Positions 7,843 to 15,973 are shown, numbered from the stretch's first letter. The stretch is 44,340 nt of DNA from Lachnospiraceae bacterium (GCA_024688505.1 JAILDZ010000116.1:1-44340), one strand, 5' to 3'. Notes: generated by a model not told the origin, from the sequence alone. Translations and numbers: made by a program.

Positions 7843-9282
7843 ATGCCAAGCAAGAAGGTAACCACTGAAACAGAAGAAAAGAAGACTGCAAAGAAGGCTT
7901 CCGCAAAGAAGGAAACCGCAGAGACAAAGAAAGCCGCTCCGAAGAAGGCAGCGGAAAAGAAACCTGCGGAGAAGAAGCCTGCAGAAAAGAAGACTGCAGA
8001 AAAGAAGACTGCAGAGAAAAAGGCTCCTGAAAAAAAGACTTCGGAGAAGAAGGCCGAGGAGAAGAAGCCTGCTGAGAAAAAGGCTGCAGAAAAGAAGACC
8101 GCTGAAAAGAAGACGGAAAAAGCAGCTGAGGCTAAGACAGAGGCGGCAAATACGGAGGAGACAAAGGATGCGGTAAAGAGCGCCAATGAAGTGATGGAAG
8201 AGAAGCTGGTACAGCTTCTGGAACTGGCGAAGCGTAATGCCAATACTCTGGAATACCGCCAGATAAACGATCTGTTTAAGGATCTGAATCTGAATGCGGA
8301 CCAGTATGACAGGATTCTGGAGTTTCTGGGAAAGAATAATATCGATATCAGCAGAGAGACAGATGATCTGGATGATGATGATTTCATCCTGGAGGCAGAT
8401 GAAGATGCCGAGATCGAGATGGAGACCATCGATCTCACTGTCCCGGACAGCGTCAGCATAGAAGATCCTGTCCGTATGTACCTTAAAGAGATAGGTAAGG
8501 TGCCGCTCCTTTCTGCAGAGGAAGAGATCGATCTTGCAAAGAGAATGGAGCTGGGAGATGAAAGCGCTAAGCAGCGCCTGGCAGAGGCAAATCTTCGTCT
8601 GGTGGTCAGCATTGCAAAGAGATATGTGGGAAGAGGCATGAGCTTCCTGGACCTGATACAGGAAGGAAATTTAGGCCTTATTAAAGCCGTAGAGAAGTTT
8701 GATTACAGAAAAGGATATAAGTTCTCCACATATGCCACATGGTGGATACGTCAGGCCATCACCAGAGCCATAGCGGATCAGGCCCGCACCATCCGTATAC
8801 CTGTGCATATGGTAGAGACCATAAACAAGCTTATAAGAGTGTCCAGACAGCTGCTTCAGGAACTGGGGCGTGAACCCACCCATGAAGAGATTGCTGAGAA
8901 AATGGACATTCCTGTGGAGAGAGTCCGTGAGATCACAAAGATCTCTCAGGAGCCTGTTTCCCTGGAAACACCCATTGGTGAAGAGGAAGATTCCCATCTG
9001 GGAGATTTCATACAGGATGATAACGTGCCGGTGCCGGCTGATGCTGCCACCTTCACGCTTCTTAAAGAACAGCTGGAAGAAGTGCTTGGCACTCTGACTG
9101 AAAGAGAACAGAAGGTTCTGATCCTTCGTTTCGGTCTGGAGGACGGAAGAAGCCGTACGCTGGAAGAAGTGGGTAAGGAGTTTAATGTCACAAGAGAGCG
9201 TATCAGACAGATAGAAGCTAAGGCATTAAGAAAACTGCGTCATCCCAGCCGCAGCAGAAAGCTGAAAGATTACTTAGAGTAA
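7843..9282 (+). CDS. rpoD: RNA polymerase primary sigma factor with Lys-rich repeat N-terminus
   Basis: A 479-aa housekeeping sigma factor. Start chosen at 7843 because GGAGG (7833-7837) lies 5 nt upstream; the frame is open earlier but overlaps dnaG. Layout: a basic repeat tail (about 1-110), region 1.1-like ([14 protein letters not shown]... about 117-170), region 1.2 ([21 protein letters not shown]), region 2 with the -10-reading helix ([20 protein letters not shown]), region 3 and region 4.2 ([20 protein letters not shown]). The repeat tail is eleven consecutive xxEKK pentapeptides (36-90). Regions 1.2 to 4 are fully conventional, so this is the essential sigma; the tail is an extra. It overlaps trmK by one base (TAATG). 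Confidence 0.96.
   Translation: MPSKKVTTETEEKKTAKKASAKKETAETKKAAPKKAAEKKPAEKKPAEKKTAEKKTAEKKAPEKKTSEKKAEEKKPAEKKAAEKKTAEKKTEKAAEAKTEAANTEETKDAVKSANEVMEEKLVQLLELAKRNANTLEYRQINDLFKDLNLNADQYDRILEFLGKNNIDISRETDDLDDDDFILEADEDAEIEMETIDLTVPDSVSIEDPVRMYLKEIGKVPLLSAEEEIDLAKRMELGDESAKQRLAEANLRLVVSIAKRYVGRGMSFLDLIQEGNLGLIKAVEKFDYRKGYKFSTYATWWIRQAITRAIADQARTIRIPVHMVETINKLIRVSRQLLQELGREPTHEEIAEKMDIPVERVREITKISQEPVSLETPIGEEEDSHLGDFIQDDNVPVPADAATFTLLKEQLEEVLGTLTEREQKVLILRFGLEDGRSRTLEEVGKEFNVTRERIRQIEAKALRKLRHPSRSRKLKDYLE
7948..8112 (+). repeat. In-frame 15-bp tandem repeat encoding xxEKK pentapeptides in rpoD
   Basis: Eleven back-to-back 15-bp units encode (A/P/T)(A/P/S/E)[58 protein letters not shown]. 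Units are near-identical at DNA level (such as GAAAAGAAGACTGCA), so the array is prone to gain or loss of units by slippage, always in frame. Confidence 0.9.
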
Positions 9283-9986
9283 TGGTGAAGTTAAGCGCCA
9301 GGTTACAGAGTCTTTTTAACATGGTCACACCCGGATATGTGATTTGCGATATAGGGTGTGACCATGGCTTTTTATCCATAGCTTTGATAGAGCAGGGCGT
9401 GTGCCCCTTTGCCTATGCCATGGATCTTCGCAAAGATCCGCTGGCTCGGGCCAGGGAGCATATAGAAGAGGCGGGACTCAGTGATAAGATAGAACTCAGG
9501 CTTTCAGACGGGGCAGAGGAGCTGAAGAAAGACGAAGCAGATTCCGTGGTCATAGCGGGAATGGGCGGAAATGTGATGATGCACATCCTGGAAAACGGAA
9601 AGGAAGTGCTCTCATCCGTTAAGGAGCTGATCCTCCAGCCCCAGTCAGAGCTGAAGGGATTCAGAGAATATCTTTTTAAAGAGGGATACCGTCTGATAGC
9701 AGAAGACATGGTGGAAGAAGACGGGAAATACTATCCCATGATGAAGGTTTCTCCTCCGGGCGAGATCAATGGAGAAAACGCATGGGCTAAAAAGCCGGAA
9801 GAAAAGGACTTTCTTTACGGGCCCCTTCTCTTAAAAGAAAGGCATCCCGTGCTCTATGAATATCTGCAGAGAGAACTCGGAATAAAAAACGAGATCCTGT
9901 CCGGACTGCCGGAAAAAAGGCATCAGCGGGCAGAGGAAGTGAAGGAAAGCATCCACCTGATAGAAAGCATTCTGGAGGTCTGGTGA
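9282..9986 (+). CDS. trmK: tRNA (adenine22-N1)-methyltransferase, TrmK family
   Basis: A 234-aa Rossmann-fold SAM methyltransferase of the COG2384 family. The SAM-binding motif I is CDIGCDHGFL (22-31), the acidic residue for the ribose is D48 in YAMDLRKDPL, and the family motif VVIAGMGGN (89-97) replaces the NPPY of other N-methylases. Bacillus TrmK makes m1A22 in tRNA. Start codon overlaps the rpoD stop by one base, so it is translationally coupled. The C-terminal 60 residues form the usual coiled-coil (ELGIKNEILSGLPEKR). The order rpoD-trmK-Nif3-like is widely conserved in Firmicutes, which supports the call. Confidence 0.92.
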   Translation: MVKLSARLQSLFNMVTPGYVICDIGCDHGFLSIALIEQGVCPFAYAMDLRKDPLARAREHIEEAGLSDKIELRLSDGAEELKKDEADSVVIAGMGGNVMMHILENGKEVLSSVKELILQPQSELKGFREYLFKEGYRLIAEDMVEEDGKYYPMMKVSPPGEINGENAWAKKPEEKDFLYGPLLLKERHPVLYEYLQRELGIKNEILSGLPEKRHQRAEEVKESIHLIESILEVW

Positions 9987-9988
9987 GT

Positions 9989-10765
9989 ATGAAGTTATAC
10001 GAAATCGTAGAATACCTGAATAGGATCGCACCGCCTGAAGCGGCGGAAGCCTGGGATAACAGCGGCCTTATGGTGGGCGACATGGAACAGGACATAGGAA
10101 AGATATATGTGGCACTTGATGCCTCCGATAAGACCATCCACGATGCCGTATCATACGGCGCGGATCTTATCATCACTCATCATCCTCTCATTTTTTCTGA
10201 TATAAAGAATATACGCCAGGATGATTACCTGGGTAGGAGGATCCGTGAACTCATCAAATACGACATTTCGTGTTTTTCCATGCATACGAATTTCGATGCA
10301 TACGGAATGAGAGAACAGGCAGCAGAGATTTTAGGCTTTAAGGATCCAAAGATCCTTGATGTCACAGGAGAAAATGCAGGCATCGGATTTATAGCCGATA
10401 CAGAGGAGCCCACCACGCTTTCGGAGCTTGCCGCCTTTGTGAAAAAGACATTTGATATCAGCTCTGTTAGATTCTACGGAGCAGATGATGCAAAGGCAAA
10501 AAGGATAGCAGTGGTGCCGGGATCGGGTAAGAGCTATATAGACCTGGCCGTGGAAAAGAAGGCGGACACGCTGATCACCGGAGATATAGACCATCATAAC
10601 GGCATTGATGCGGTGCAAAAAGGTCTTAATATTATTGATGCGGGACATTACGGAATAGAGCACATTTTTGTGGACTATATGGTAGAATTACTGGAAAAGG
10701 ACCTTAAGGATAAGGGAATAGAAGTGGCAGGAGAAGGACTGTCCGAGCCATTTAAAACCATATAA
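9989..10765 (+). CDS. Nif3-like dinuclear metal-centre protein (YqfO/NIF3 family)
   Basis: A 258-aa NIF3-family protein without the CutA-like insert seen in Bacillus YqfO. Metal ligands: H64/H65 in IITHHPLIF, D103-equivalent in MHTNFDAY, and the C-terminal DAGHYGIEH. N-terminal EAWDNSGLMVGD is the family signature. Reported activities range from GTP cyclohydrolase 1 type 2-like to nucleic-acid or NAD-related hydrolysis; function is not settled. Two starts are possible: ATG 9989 (10 nt after GGAGG at 9974-9978) or GTG 9983, which overlaps the trmK stop as GTGA; I prefer the ATG. Encoded directly after trmK, as in most Firmicutes. Confidence 0.88.
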   Translation: MKLYEIVEYLNRIAPPEAAEAWDNSGLMVGDMEQDIGKIYVALDASDKTIHDAVSYGADLIITHHPLIFSDIKNIRQDDYLGRRIRELIKYDISCFSMHTNFDAYGMREQAAEILGFKDPKILDVTGENAGIGFIADTEEPTTLSELAAFVKKTFDISSVRFYGADDAKAKRIAVVPGSGKSYIDLAVEKKADTLITGDIDHHNGIDAVQKGLNIIDAGHYGIEHIFVDYMVELLEKDLKDKGIEVAGEGLSEPFKTI

Positions 10766-10780
10766 AGGGGAAAACGATAT

Positions 10781-12436
10781 ATGAAAGTAACAGTAAAGGA
10801 AAAGGAATTTGAAAAGGAATACAGCGACAATATCACCTTTGAAGAAGTGATAAACGATCTGAAGGACCGCTACGAAGATGATGTGGTGCTGGCATATCAG
10901 AAAGGGAAACTGAGAGAACTTAATAAAAAGGTGAAGCCTGAGGGAGATATATCTTTCGTCACCACAGCCGATCAGAACGGGCAGCGCACCTATCGAAGAA
11001 GCGTGATCTTTCTCATGCAAAGGGCCCTTATGGATGTGGTGGATGAAAAGGACAGAGACGTTCGGGTGGAGTATTCCATCGGACAGGGCTTCTATTGCAG
11101 GCTCACATCCGGAAAGAAGCTGACCGAGGAAGAGCTGAAGAAGCTGTATGATCGTATGTGCGAGCTTCGGGATCTTGATCTGCCCTTTAAAAAGACCACG
11201 ATGAAGACTGATGAAGCCAGAGCTATCTTCCGGGAGGAAGGAATGAACGAAAAGGACAGGCTCCTTCGTTACCGTTCGGCATCAAACGTAAATATCTATG
11301 AGCTGGACGGGCTCTTCGATTATTTCTTCGGATATATGGTGCCATCCGCAGGTTATCTTAAGTATTTCGAAGTGCATGATTATGACGACGGCTTTGTGCT
11401 GCAGTTTCCGGATAATAAAAAGACAAAAGAGGTATATCCCTTCCATCCGGCAAAGAAGCTATTTAATGTATTGAAGCTCTCAAACGAATGGAGCGACACC
11501 ATGGAGATCGGTACCGTGGGTGCGTTAAATGATGCCATAGCAGCAGGAAGGGGAGACGGTATAGTCCGTATGCAGGAGGCCTTGATGGAAGCCCGCATAG
11601 GACAGATAGCAGAGGAGATACTTTCGGACAGCAGCCGAAAATTCGTGATGATAGCCGGTCCCTCATCTTCCGGGAAGACCACATTTTCACACAGGCTGTC
11701 CACTCAGCTTGCAGCCAGAGGAGTGCATCCGCATCCCGTGGCATTGGATGATTATTACCTGAACAGGGATCAGATACCGCTGGATGAATTCGGAGAGAAG
11801 GATTTCGAGGCCATAGAGGGCTTAGACATAGACCAGTTTAACACCGACATGGAAAAGCTTCTTGCGGGAGAAAGAGTGCTCATTCCCAGTTTTAATTTCA
11901 AGATAGGGAAAAGAGAGTACAGAGACCACTATCTCCAGCTCGGTAAAAATGATATTCTTGTTATCGAAGGAATACATGGACTTAATGACAGAATGTCTGA
12001 GAGACTGCCAAAGGAGTCGAAGTTCAAGGTATATATCAGTGCACTGACCCAGCTGTCCATAGACGAGCATAATCCCCTGTCCACGTCGGACGGCAGACTG
12101 ATCCGAAGGATAGTCAGAGATGCAAGGACCAGAGGATATTCTGCACAGGGTACCATAGGAATGTGGGACTCCGTAAGAAGAGGAGAAAGAAAGAATATAT
12201 TCCCATTTCAGGAAGAAGCGGATACCATGTTCAATTCCGCACTCATATATGAAATGTCAGTTCTGAAACAATATGCTCTGCCGCTGCTATACGGTATAGA
12301 ACCGGATGCACCGGAATACAGCGAGGCAAAGCGGCTGATAAAACTGTTTGACTATTTCCTGCCCATACCGTCGGAGATCATTAATAATAACTCACTAGTT
12401 CGAGAATTCATCGGGGGTAGCTGCTTTAATGTTTAA
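10781..12436 (+). CDS. TGS-domain uridine kinase-like nucleoside kinase
   Basis: A 551-aa fusion. Residues 1-62 form a ThrRS-like TGS domain; about 70-245 resemble the second N-terminal (SAD-like) domain of threonyl-tRNA synthetase, but the editing-type HxxxH zinc motif is not evident. From 285 a P-loop uridine-kinase-like domain begins: Walker A GPSSSGKT (293-300), ALDDYYLNRDQIPLDEFG with the nucleoside-contacting DDYY, and LVIEGIHGLN as Walker B. It probably phosphorylates uridine/cytidine or a related nucleoside; the N-terminal half may be regulatory or RNA-binding. Preceded by AAAGGGG. Its stop overlaps the start of the next gene by 8 nt. Architecture is common in Clostridia and annotated simply as nucleoside kinase. 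Confidence 0.88.
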   Translation: MKVTVKEKEFEKEYSDNITFEEVINDLKDRYEDDVVLAYQKGKLRELNKKVKPEGDISFVTTADQNGQRTYRRSVIFLMQRALMDVVDEKDRDVRVEYSIGQGFYCRLTSGKKLTEEELKKLYDRMCELRDLDLPFKKTTMKTDEARAIFREEGMNEKDRLLRYRSASNVNIYELDGLFDYFFGYMVPSAGYLKYFEVHDYDDGFVLQFPDNKKTKEVYPFHPAKKLFNVLKLSNEWSDTMEIGTVGALNDAIAAGRGDGIVRMQEALMEARIGQIAEEILSDSSRKFVMIAGPSSSGKTTFSHRLSTQLAARGVHPHPVALDDYYLNRDQIPLDEFGEKDFEAIEGLDIDQFNTDMEKLLAGERVLIPSFNFKIGKREYRDHYLQLGKNDILVIEGIHGLNDRMSERLPKESKFKVYISALTQLSIDEHNPLSTSDGRLIRRIVRDARTRGYSAQGTIGMWDSVRRGERKNIFPFQEEADTMFNSALIYEMSVLKQYALPLLYGIEPDAPEYSEAKRLIKLFDYFLPIPSEIINNNSLVREFIGGSCFNV

Positions 12437-13784
12437 ATATATCAGTAGGCACGGAGTTTCCGTAAGGAAAGTAAACATCCTGATGGTCATCATTGCGGGC
12501 TTCATATCTATCGCGCTGTTTGTGGCGATGCAATACACATCCCATCTTTTCAGCGAGACCCTGACTCTCACCAGGCAGATGGTGGGGTGGAGCAGAAGCG
12601 CCTATGATATGCAGGATGCCTCCGATTATCTTACTGAGCAGATACGAAGTTTTGTGGTGTCGGGAGACCGTCTGTATCTGGATAATTATTTTGAAGAAGC
12701 TAATGTGACCATGAGAAGAGAAAAGGCACTCAAGAATCTGTCGGAGTATCATGGGAAAAATGATGCGTATAACAGTCTGGCGGGAGCCATGACAGAGTCG
12801 GTGAGCCTTATGGATCTGGAGTATCATGCGGCTAAACTGGCTGCCATAGGATACGGATATGACGAATCGGAACTGCCGGAAGAAGTGAGAAACGTGAGCC
12901 TTTCCAGTTCCGAGCTTTTGCTTTCTGACAGTGAAAAACGGTCAAAGGCAGAGGAACTGCTTTTCGGAGAAAGCTACAGACATCAGAAAGATCTGATCGC
13001 GGATCATATGCAAAGCTGTCTTTCACAGTTGTCATCTTCACTGGAAGATGAGCAGAATGCTATATTTGAACAGCTGGAAAGGCAGGTATTTCTGGAGCAC
13101 CTGCTCACTTTTTTACTGATAGGAGTGATGCTTGTGATCGTGGCATTCGTATCCAGTCAGGTATTGGTTCCGCTGAAGCAGGCAGTGGATTTCGTGCGAA
13201 GGGACCAGGATATTCCACTGACGGGGGCATATGAGCTTCGATTCCTGGAAAAGAACTATAACGTGATGTACCAGATGAACCGGGAGAAAAAAGAAAAACT
13301 GGTATACGAAGCATCGCATGATAAACTGACGGGGCTCTATAACAGACGGGGATACGAATTCTTACTGGATAACCTGGATATAGAGACATCAGCCATACTC
13401 ATGGTGGACCTGGATAAATTTAAAGATGTGAATGATACATTCGGACATGACATAGGAGACAAAGTCATTATCAGAGTGGCAAACAGTCTGCGGAAGAATT
13501 TCGGCGAGGAAGCATATATCTGCAGACTGGGTGGCGACGAGTTCGTGGTCATCATGCTGAAGACAGGCAAAAAGGATAGGGATACTATAGAGAAAAAGGT
13601 GGGGCGGATAAACGAAAGATTACAAAGAAAAAAGAATGAAGTGCCGCCTGTTTCCATAAGTGTGGGCGTGACATTCGGTCAGATGGGAAAGACCATGGAA
13701 AGCATTTTTAAAGAAGCGGATATAGCACTGTATCAGGCCAAGGACAGAGGCCGGAGCGGTATATGCTTCTATAGGGAAGCATAG
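12429..13784 (+). CDS. Membrane-bound diguanylate cyclase (GGDEF)
   Basis: A 451-aa sensor cyclase. TM1 is at about 16-36, an extracytoplasmic helical sensor domain spans about 37-222 (rich in charged heptads, like four-helix-bundle sensors), TM2 is at 224-246, then a short linker and a GGDEF domain (about 292-451). Active-site motif RLGGDEF is canonical (GGDEF at 368-372), with the metal Asp in MVDLDKFKDVND and the preceding SHDKLTGLYNRRGY. It should make c-di-GMP from two GTP. The RxxD inhibitory site five residues before GGDEF is absent (EEAYICRL), so product inhibition of the classic type is unlikely. Start lies 8 nt inside the kinase gene, implying coupled translation. Confidence 0.92.
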   Translation: MFKYISRHGVSVRKVNILMVIIAGFISIALFVAMQYTSHLFSETLTLTRQMVGWSRSAYDMQDASDYLTEQIRSFVVSGDRLYLDNYFEEANVTMRREKALKNLSEYHGKNDAYNSLAGAMTESVSLMDLEYHAAKLAAIGYGYDESELPEEVRNVSLSSSELLLSDSEKRSKAEELLFGESYRHQKDLIADHMQSCLSQLSSSLEDEQNAIFEQLERQVFLEHLLTFLLIGVMLVIVAFVSSQVLVPLKQAVDFVRRDQDIPLTGAYELRFLEKNYNVMYQMNREKKEKLVYEASHDKLTGLYNRRGYEFLLDNLDIETSAILMVDLDKFKDVNDTFGHDIGDKVIIRVANSLRKNFGEEAYICRLGGDEFVVIMLKTGKKDRDTIEKKVGRINERLQRKKNEVPPVSISVGVTFGQMGKTMESIFKEADIALYQAKDRGRSGICFYREA

Positions 13785-13785
13785 A

Positions 13786-14622
13786 ATGTTTGGCTATATC
13801 AATGTGAATCGTGAAACTCTTTCGGAAGAGGACAGAAAAATATATCAGGGATATTATTGCGGGCTTTGCGAAGCCCTTAAGAATATGGCCGGGAAAAAGG
13901 GAAGGTTTATGCTGAACTACGACATGACCTTCCTTATTTTGATTCTGACAGGTATGTATGAACCAAGAGAAGAAAAGGACACATTCCGTTGTAACTATCA
14001 TCCATTTAATAAAAGGGACAGGATAAAAAACTGTGTTACAGAATATGCTGCAGCCATGGACATTATGCTTTCATATCATAAGCTTAACGATGACGTGAAA
14101 GATGAGGGCAGCCGGGTGAAGGAAAAGATTAAACAGTCACTTACGCCTTTATATCGTGAGCTTTCAATGAAATACAGGCGCCAGGCGCAGGCCATAGAAA
14201 ATTATATGGAAGAGGTATATGCCGCTGAGAAGAGAAAAGAAGCGGACATATTCACTATATCTTCTTATACGGGAAAGGTGATGGAGGAAATCTTTTTATT
14301 CAAAGAGAATGACCTTTTAAAGGAGGACCTTCTGGAAATGGCCTTTGCTCTGGGGCAATTTATCTACATAATGGATGCATATCAGGATCTTGAAAAGGAC
14401 ATAAAGAACGATAACTATAATCCTTTACGTTATAGATTAAATGAAAACCGTGAGGTGCTTTTTAAGATCGTGGACGGCTTTCTCATTGAGACCATGGGCG
14501 AATGCGCCATGGCTTTCGAAAGACTTCCCATACTGAAGAATGGGGAGATCATCAGAAACATCATCTACTCCGGTGTATGGACCAAATACAACCTCTTAAA
14601 GAAGAAAAGGACAAATCTATAA
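13786..14622 (+). CDS. DUF5685 family protein
   Basis: A 278-aa protein with the DUF5685 pattern: MFGYINVN at the N-terminus, the Cys motif YYCGLCEALK (24-33), a third cysteine in TFRCNYHPFN, then a mostly helical C-terminal part with LGQFIYIMDAYQDLEKDIKNDNYNPL. The aspartate-rich DAYQDLEKD helix resembles the metal-binding helices of isoprenoid synthase-like folds, but that is only a visual likeness. The function is unknown. It begins one base after the cyclase stop and ends just before the RNase P RNA promoter; the gene, rnpB and a J-domain gene form a recurrent Lachnospiraceae cluster as I know it. The three conserved cysteines could bind a metal. Confidence 0.82.
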   Translation: MFGYINVNRETLSEEDRKIYQGYYCGLCEALKNMAGKKGRFMLNYDMTFLILILTGMYEPREEKDTFRCNYHPFNKRDRIKNCVTEYAAAMDIMLSYHKLNDDVKDEGSRVKEKIKQSLTPLYRELSMKYRRQAQAIENYMEEVYAAEKRKEADIFTISSYTGKVMEEIFLFKENDLLKEDLLEMAFALGQFIYIMDAYQDLEKDIKNDNYNPLRYRLNENREVLFKIVDGFLIETMGECAMAFERLPILKNGEIIRNIIYSGVWTKYNLLKKKRTNL

Positions 14623-14627
14623 GATTG

Positions 14628-14636
14628 TGTTATACT
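14628..14636 (+). promoter_or_regulatory. Extended -10 promoter of RNase P RNA
   Basis: TGTTATACT (extended -10: TG at 14628-14629 plus TATACT at 14631-14636) lies about 13 nt before the inferred rnpB 5' end. No consensus -35 is seen 17 bp upstream; the TG extension would compensate. Confidence 0.55.
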
Positions 14637-14648
14637 CACTAATTGTTT

Positions 14649-15104
14649 GATGCAGGTAGAGCATGCGATCGCTGCCTCTTTAATGAGGGAGAGGAAAGTC
14701 CGGGCTTCACAGGGCAGGATGCCGGATAACATCCGGTGGAGGCAACTCTAAGGACAGTGCAACAGAAATATACCGCGCGCCACCTTAGCCCCGCAAGGGG
14801 CAGGGGCCCCCACGAATTGCATTCGTGGGGAGAAGGAGAAACATCAAAGCGTTAGTGGCAGGTTGCTTGCAACCTGACACGACAGCGATGATCGTTTCGA
14901 CGCGTAAGGGTGGAAAGGCAGTGTAAGAGACTACCGTCCTCTTGGTGACAAGGGGAGCCATGTAAACCCCATCCGAAGCAAGACCAGATAGCAGCTAAGG
15001 GCGGCCCGTCTGCTGCGGGTTGGTCGCTTGAACTCGCCGGCAACGGGGAGTCTAGATAGATGATCGCACACGACATAACCCGGCTTATCGCTTTGCCTGT
15101 ATAA
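14649..15104 (+). ncRNA. rnpB: RNase P RNA component, class A
   Basis: This is the catalytic RNA that removes 5' leaders from pre-tRNA. The conserved core elements occur in order: GAGGAAAGTCCGGGC (P4 5' strand, about 14691-14705), ACAGAAATATACCGC (about 14762-14776), GGTGGAAAGGCAGTG / AGAGACTACC (P10-P12 area), CCATCCGAAGCAAGACC, and GATCGCACACGACATAACCCGGCTTATCG near the 3' end. P1 pairs 14650-14662 with 15090-15102 over 13 bp with a few G-U pairs, which defines the ends to within a few bases. A hairpin at 14807-14832 (CCCCACGAA / TTCGTGGGG) is the P12-type extension. The GGTTGGTCGC-like stretch at 15019-15028 is in the region that binds tRNA 3' ends. Pattern fits ancestral type A rather than the Bacillus type B. 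Confidence 0.96.
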
Positions 15105-15112
15105 AGTGACGC

Positions 15113-15184
15113 ATATGGATTTGCTGACCAAAACCGTACTCGGCACGGAATCCTGCGTGCGGTTTTGGTCAGCAAATCCACATA
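15113..15184 (+). repeat. Long hairpin 1 with 19-nt core in loop
   Basis: Arms at 15116-15136 and 15160-15180 are perfect 21-bp complements; three more pairs (T-G, A-T, C-G) extend the stem inwards. The loop region carries the core CTCGGCACGGAATCCTGCG (15139-15157). There is no T-run after the stem, so it is not a standard terminator although it begins ten bases after rnpB. Confidence 0.9.
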
Positions 15185-15201
15185 CTGTACTTATCGAGCA
15201 G

Positions 15202-15271
15202 TATATGTATCAATAGCAAAAAGTTGCGCAGGATTCCGTGCCGAGCACACTTTTTGCTATTGATGCATATA
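15202..15271 (+). repeat. Long hairpin 2 with the same core inverted
   Basis: Arms at 15202-15224 and 15249-15271 pair over 23 bp with a single T-G wobble. The arms are unrelated in sequence to those of hairpin 1. The loop carries CGCAGGATTCCGTGCCGAG (15227-15245), the exact reverse complement of the core in hairpin 1. It ends 12 nt before the J-domain gene start and just upstream of its Shine-Dalgarno. Confidence 0.9.
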
Positions 15272-15283
15272 CGAAGGAAGACT

Positions 15284-15943
15284 ATGGTTATGTCGTGGAG
15301 GGATGACGTGGATCCGTATCAGGTGCTGGGCGTAGACAGAAACGCCGATGAAGACACAATTAAAAAAGCATATAGAACACTCAGCCGTAAATATCATCCG
15401 GATGCCAACATCAATAACCCGAATAAGGCGGCAGCCGAAGAGAAGTTTAAGCAGGTGCAGCAGGCTTACGACCTCATCATGAAGGAGCGTGAGAGGGGAT
15501 ATTCCAGTGCTTACGGATACAGCTCGGGACCCAGGGGTGCAGCCCAGACGAACCAGCTTCGCGCAGCACAGAATTATATTTCAAACGGCTATTATAAAGA
15601 GGCCATGAATGTGCTTCTTAATATCCCGGCAGAGAACAGGCGGGGAGAGTGGTACTATCTGGCGGCGGTGGCATCCGAGGGCATGCTTAATCTAAGCGAC
15701 GCCAGAAACTATGTGGCCAGAGCCCTTTCTTTTGAACCCAATAATCTGAGATATCGTCAGCTCATGCAGCATCTGGACGGCTCAGGATCATATTCTGATA
15801 CTACATACCAGAATCCCTTCGGAAGCACCGGAGGATGGTATAAGGTGAAGCGCTCCGGCTATGAACAGCCCTATGATAACGGAGGAAGCTGGTGCCTTAA
15901 CATGATACTTTTAAACCTGTTTTGCAACTGTTGTTGCATATAG
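15284..15943 (+). CDS. J-domain (DnaJ-like) co-chaperone with Cys-rich C-terminus
   Basis: A 219-aa protein with a J domain at about 9-75 (DPYQVLGVDRNADED, the Hsp70-activating HPD at 38-40, then EEKFKQVQQAYDLIM). After a Gly/Ser/Tyr linker, residues about 98-165 form TPR-like helices (NYISNGYYKEAMNVLLNIP ... DARNYVARALSFEPNN). The C-terminus is MILLNLFCNCCCI, a hydrophobic cysteine cluster. It should stimulate DnaK on a specific client or site; it is not the general DnaJ because it lacks the zinc-finger and client-binding domains. Start at 15284 follows AAGGAAG; the frame remains open upstream into hairpin 2 but that is not coding. A second ATG at 15290 is possible. Confidence 0.88.
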   Translation: MVMSWRDDVDPYQVLGVDRNADEDTIKKAYRTLSRKYHPDANINNPNKAAAEEKFKQVQQAYDLIMKERERGYSSAYGYSSGPRGAAQTNQLRAAQNYISNGYYKEAMNVLLNIPAENRRGEWYYLAAVASEGMLNLSDARNYVARALSFEPNNLRYRQLMQHLDGSGSYSDTTYQNPFGSTGGWYKVKRSGYEQPYDNGGSWCLNMILLNLFCNCCCI

Positions 15944-15973
15944 GGTTTACCGACAGACAGGAAGGACATATAA

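Noticed and set aside
7782..8639. A 285-aa open frame on the minus strand, rich in Phe/Ser repeats
   Set aside because: It is the antisense of the rpoD Lys/Ala/Glu repeat and conserved region; low-complexity repeats keep several frames open.
12400..12430. c-di-GMP riboswitch ahead of the diguanylate cyclase
   Set aside because: The gene overlaps the preceding one; there is no leader space and no riboswitch core motif.
14852..15181. A 109-aa minus-strand frame across the RNase P RNA and hairpin 1
   Set aside because: Overlaps highly conserved structural RNA and a palindromic repeat; no protein-like composition.
15224..15283. N-terminal extension of the J-domain gene into hairpin 2
   Set aside because: The extension is encoded by the repeat, precedes the Shine-Dalgarno and has no counterpart in J proteins.
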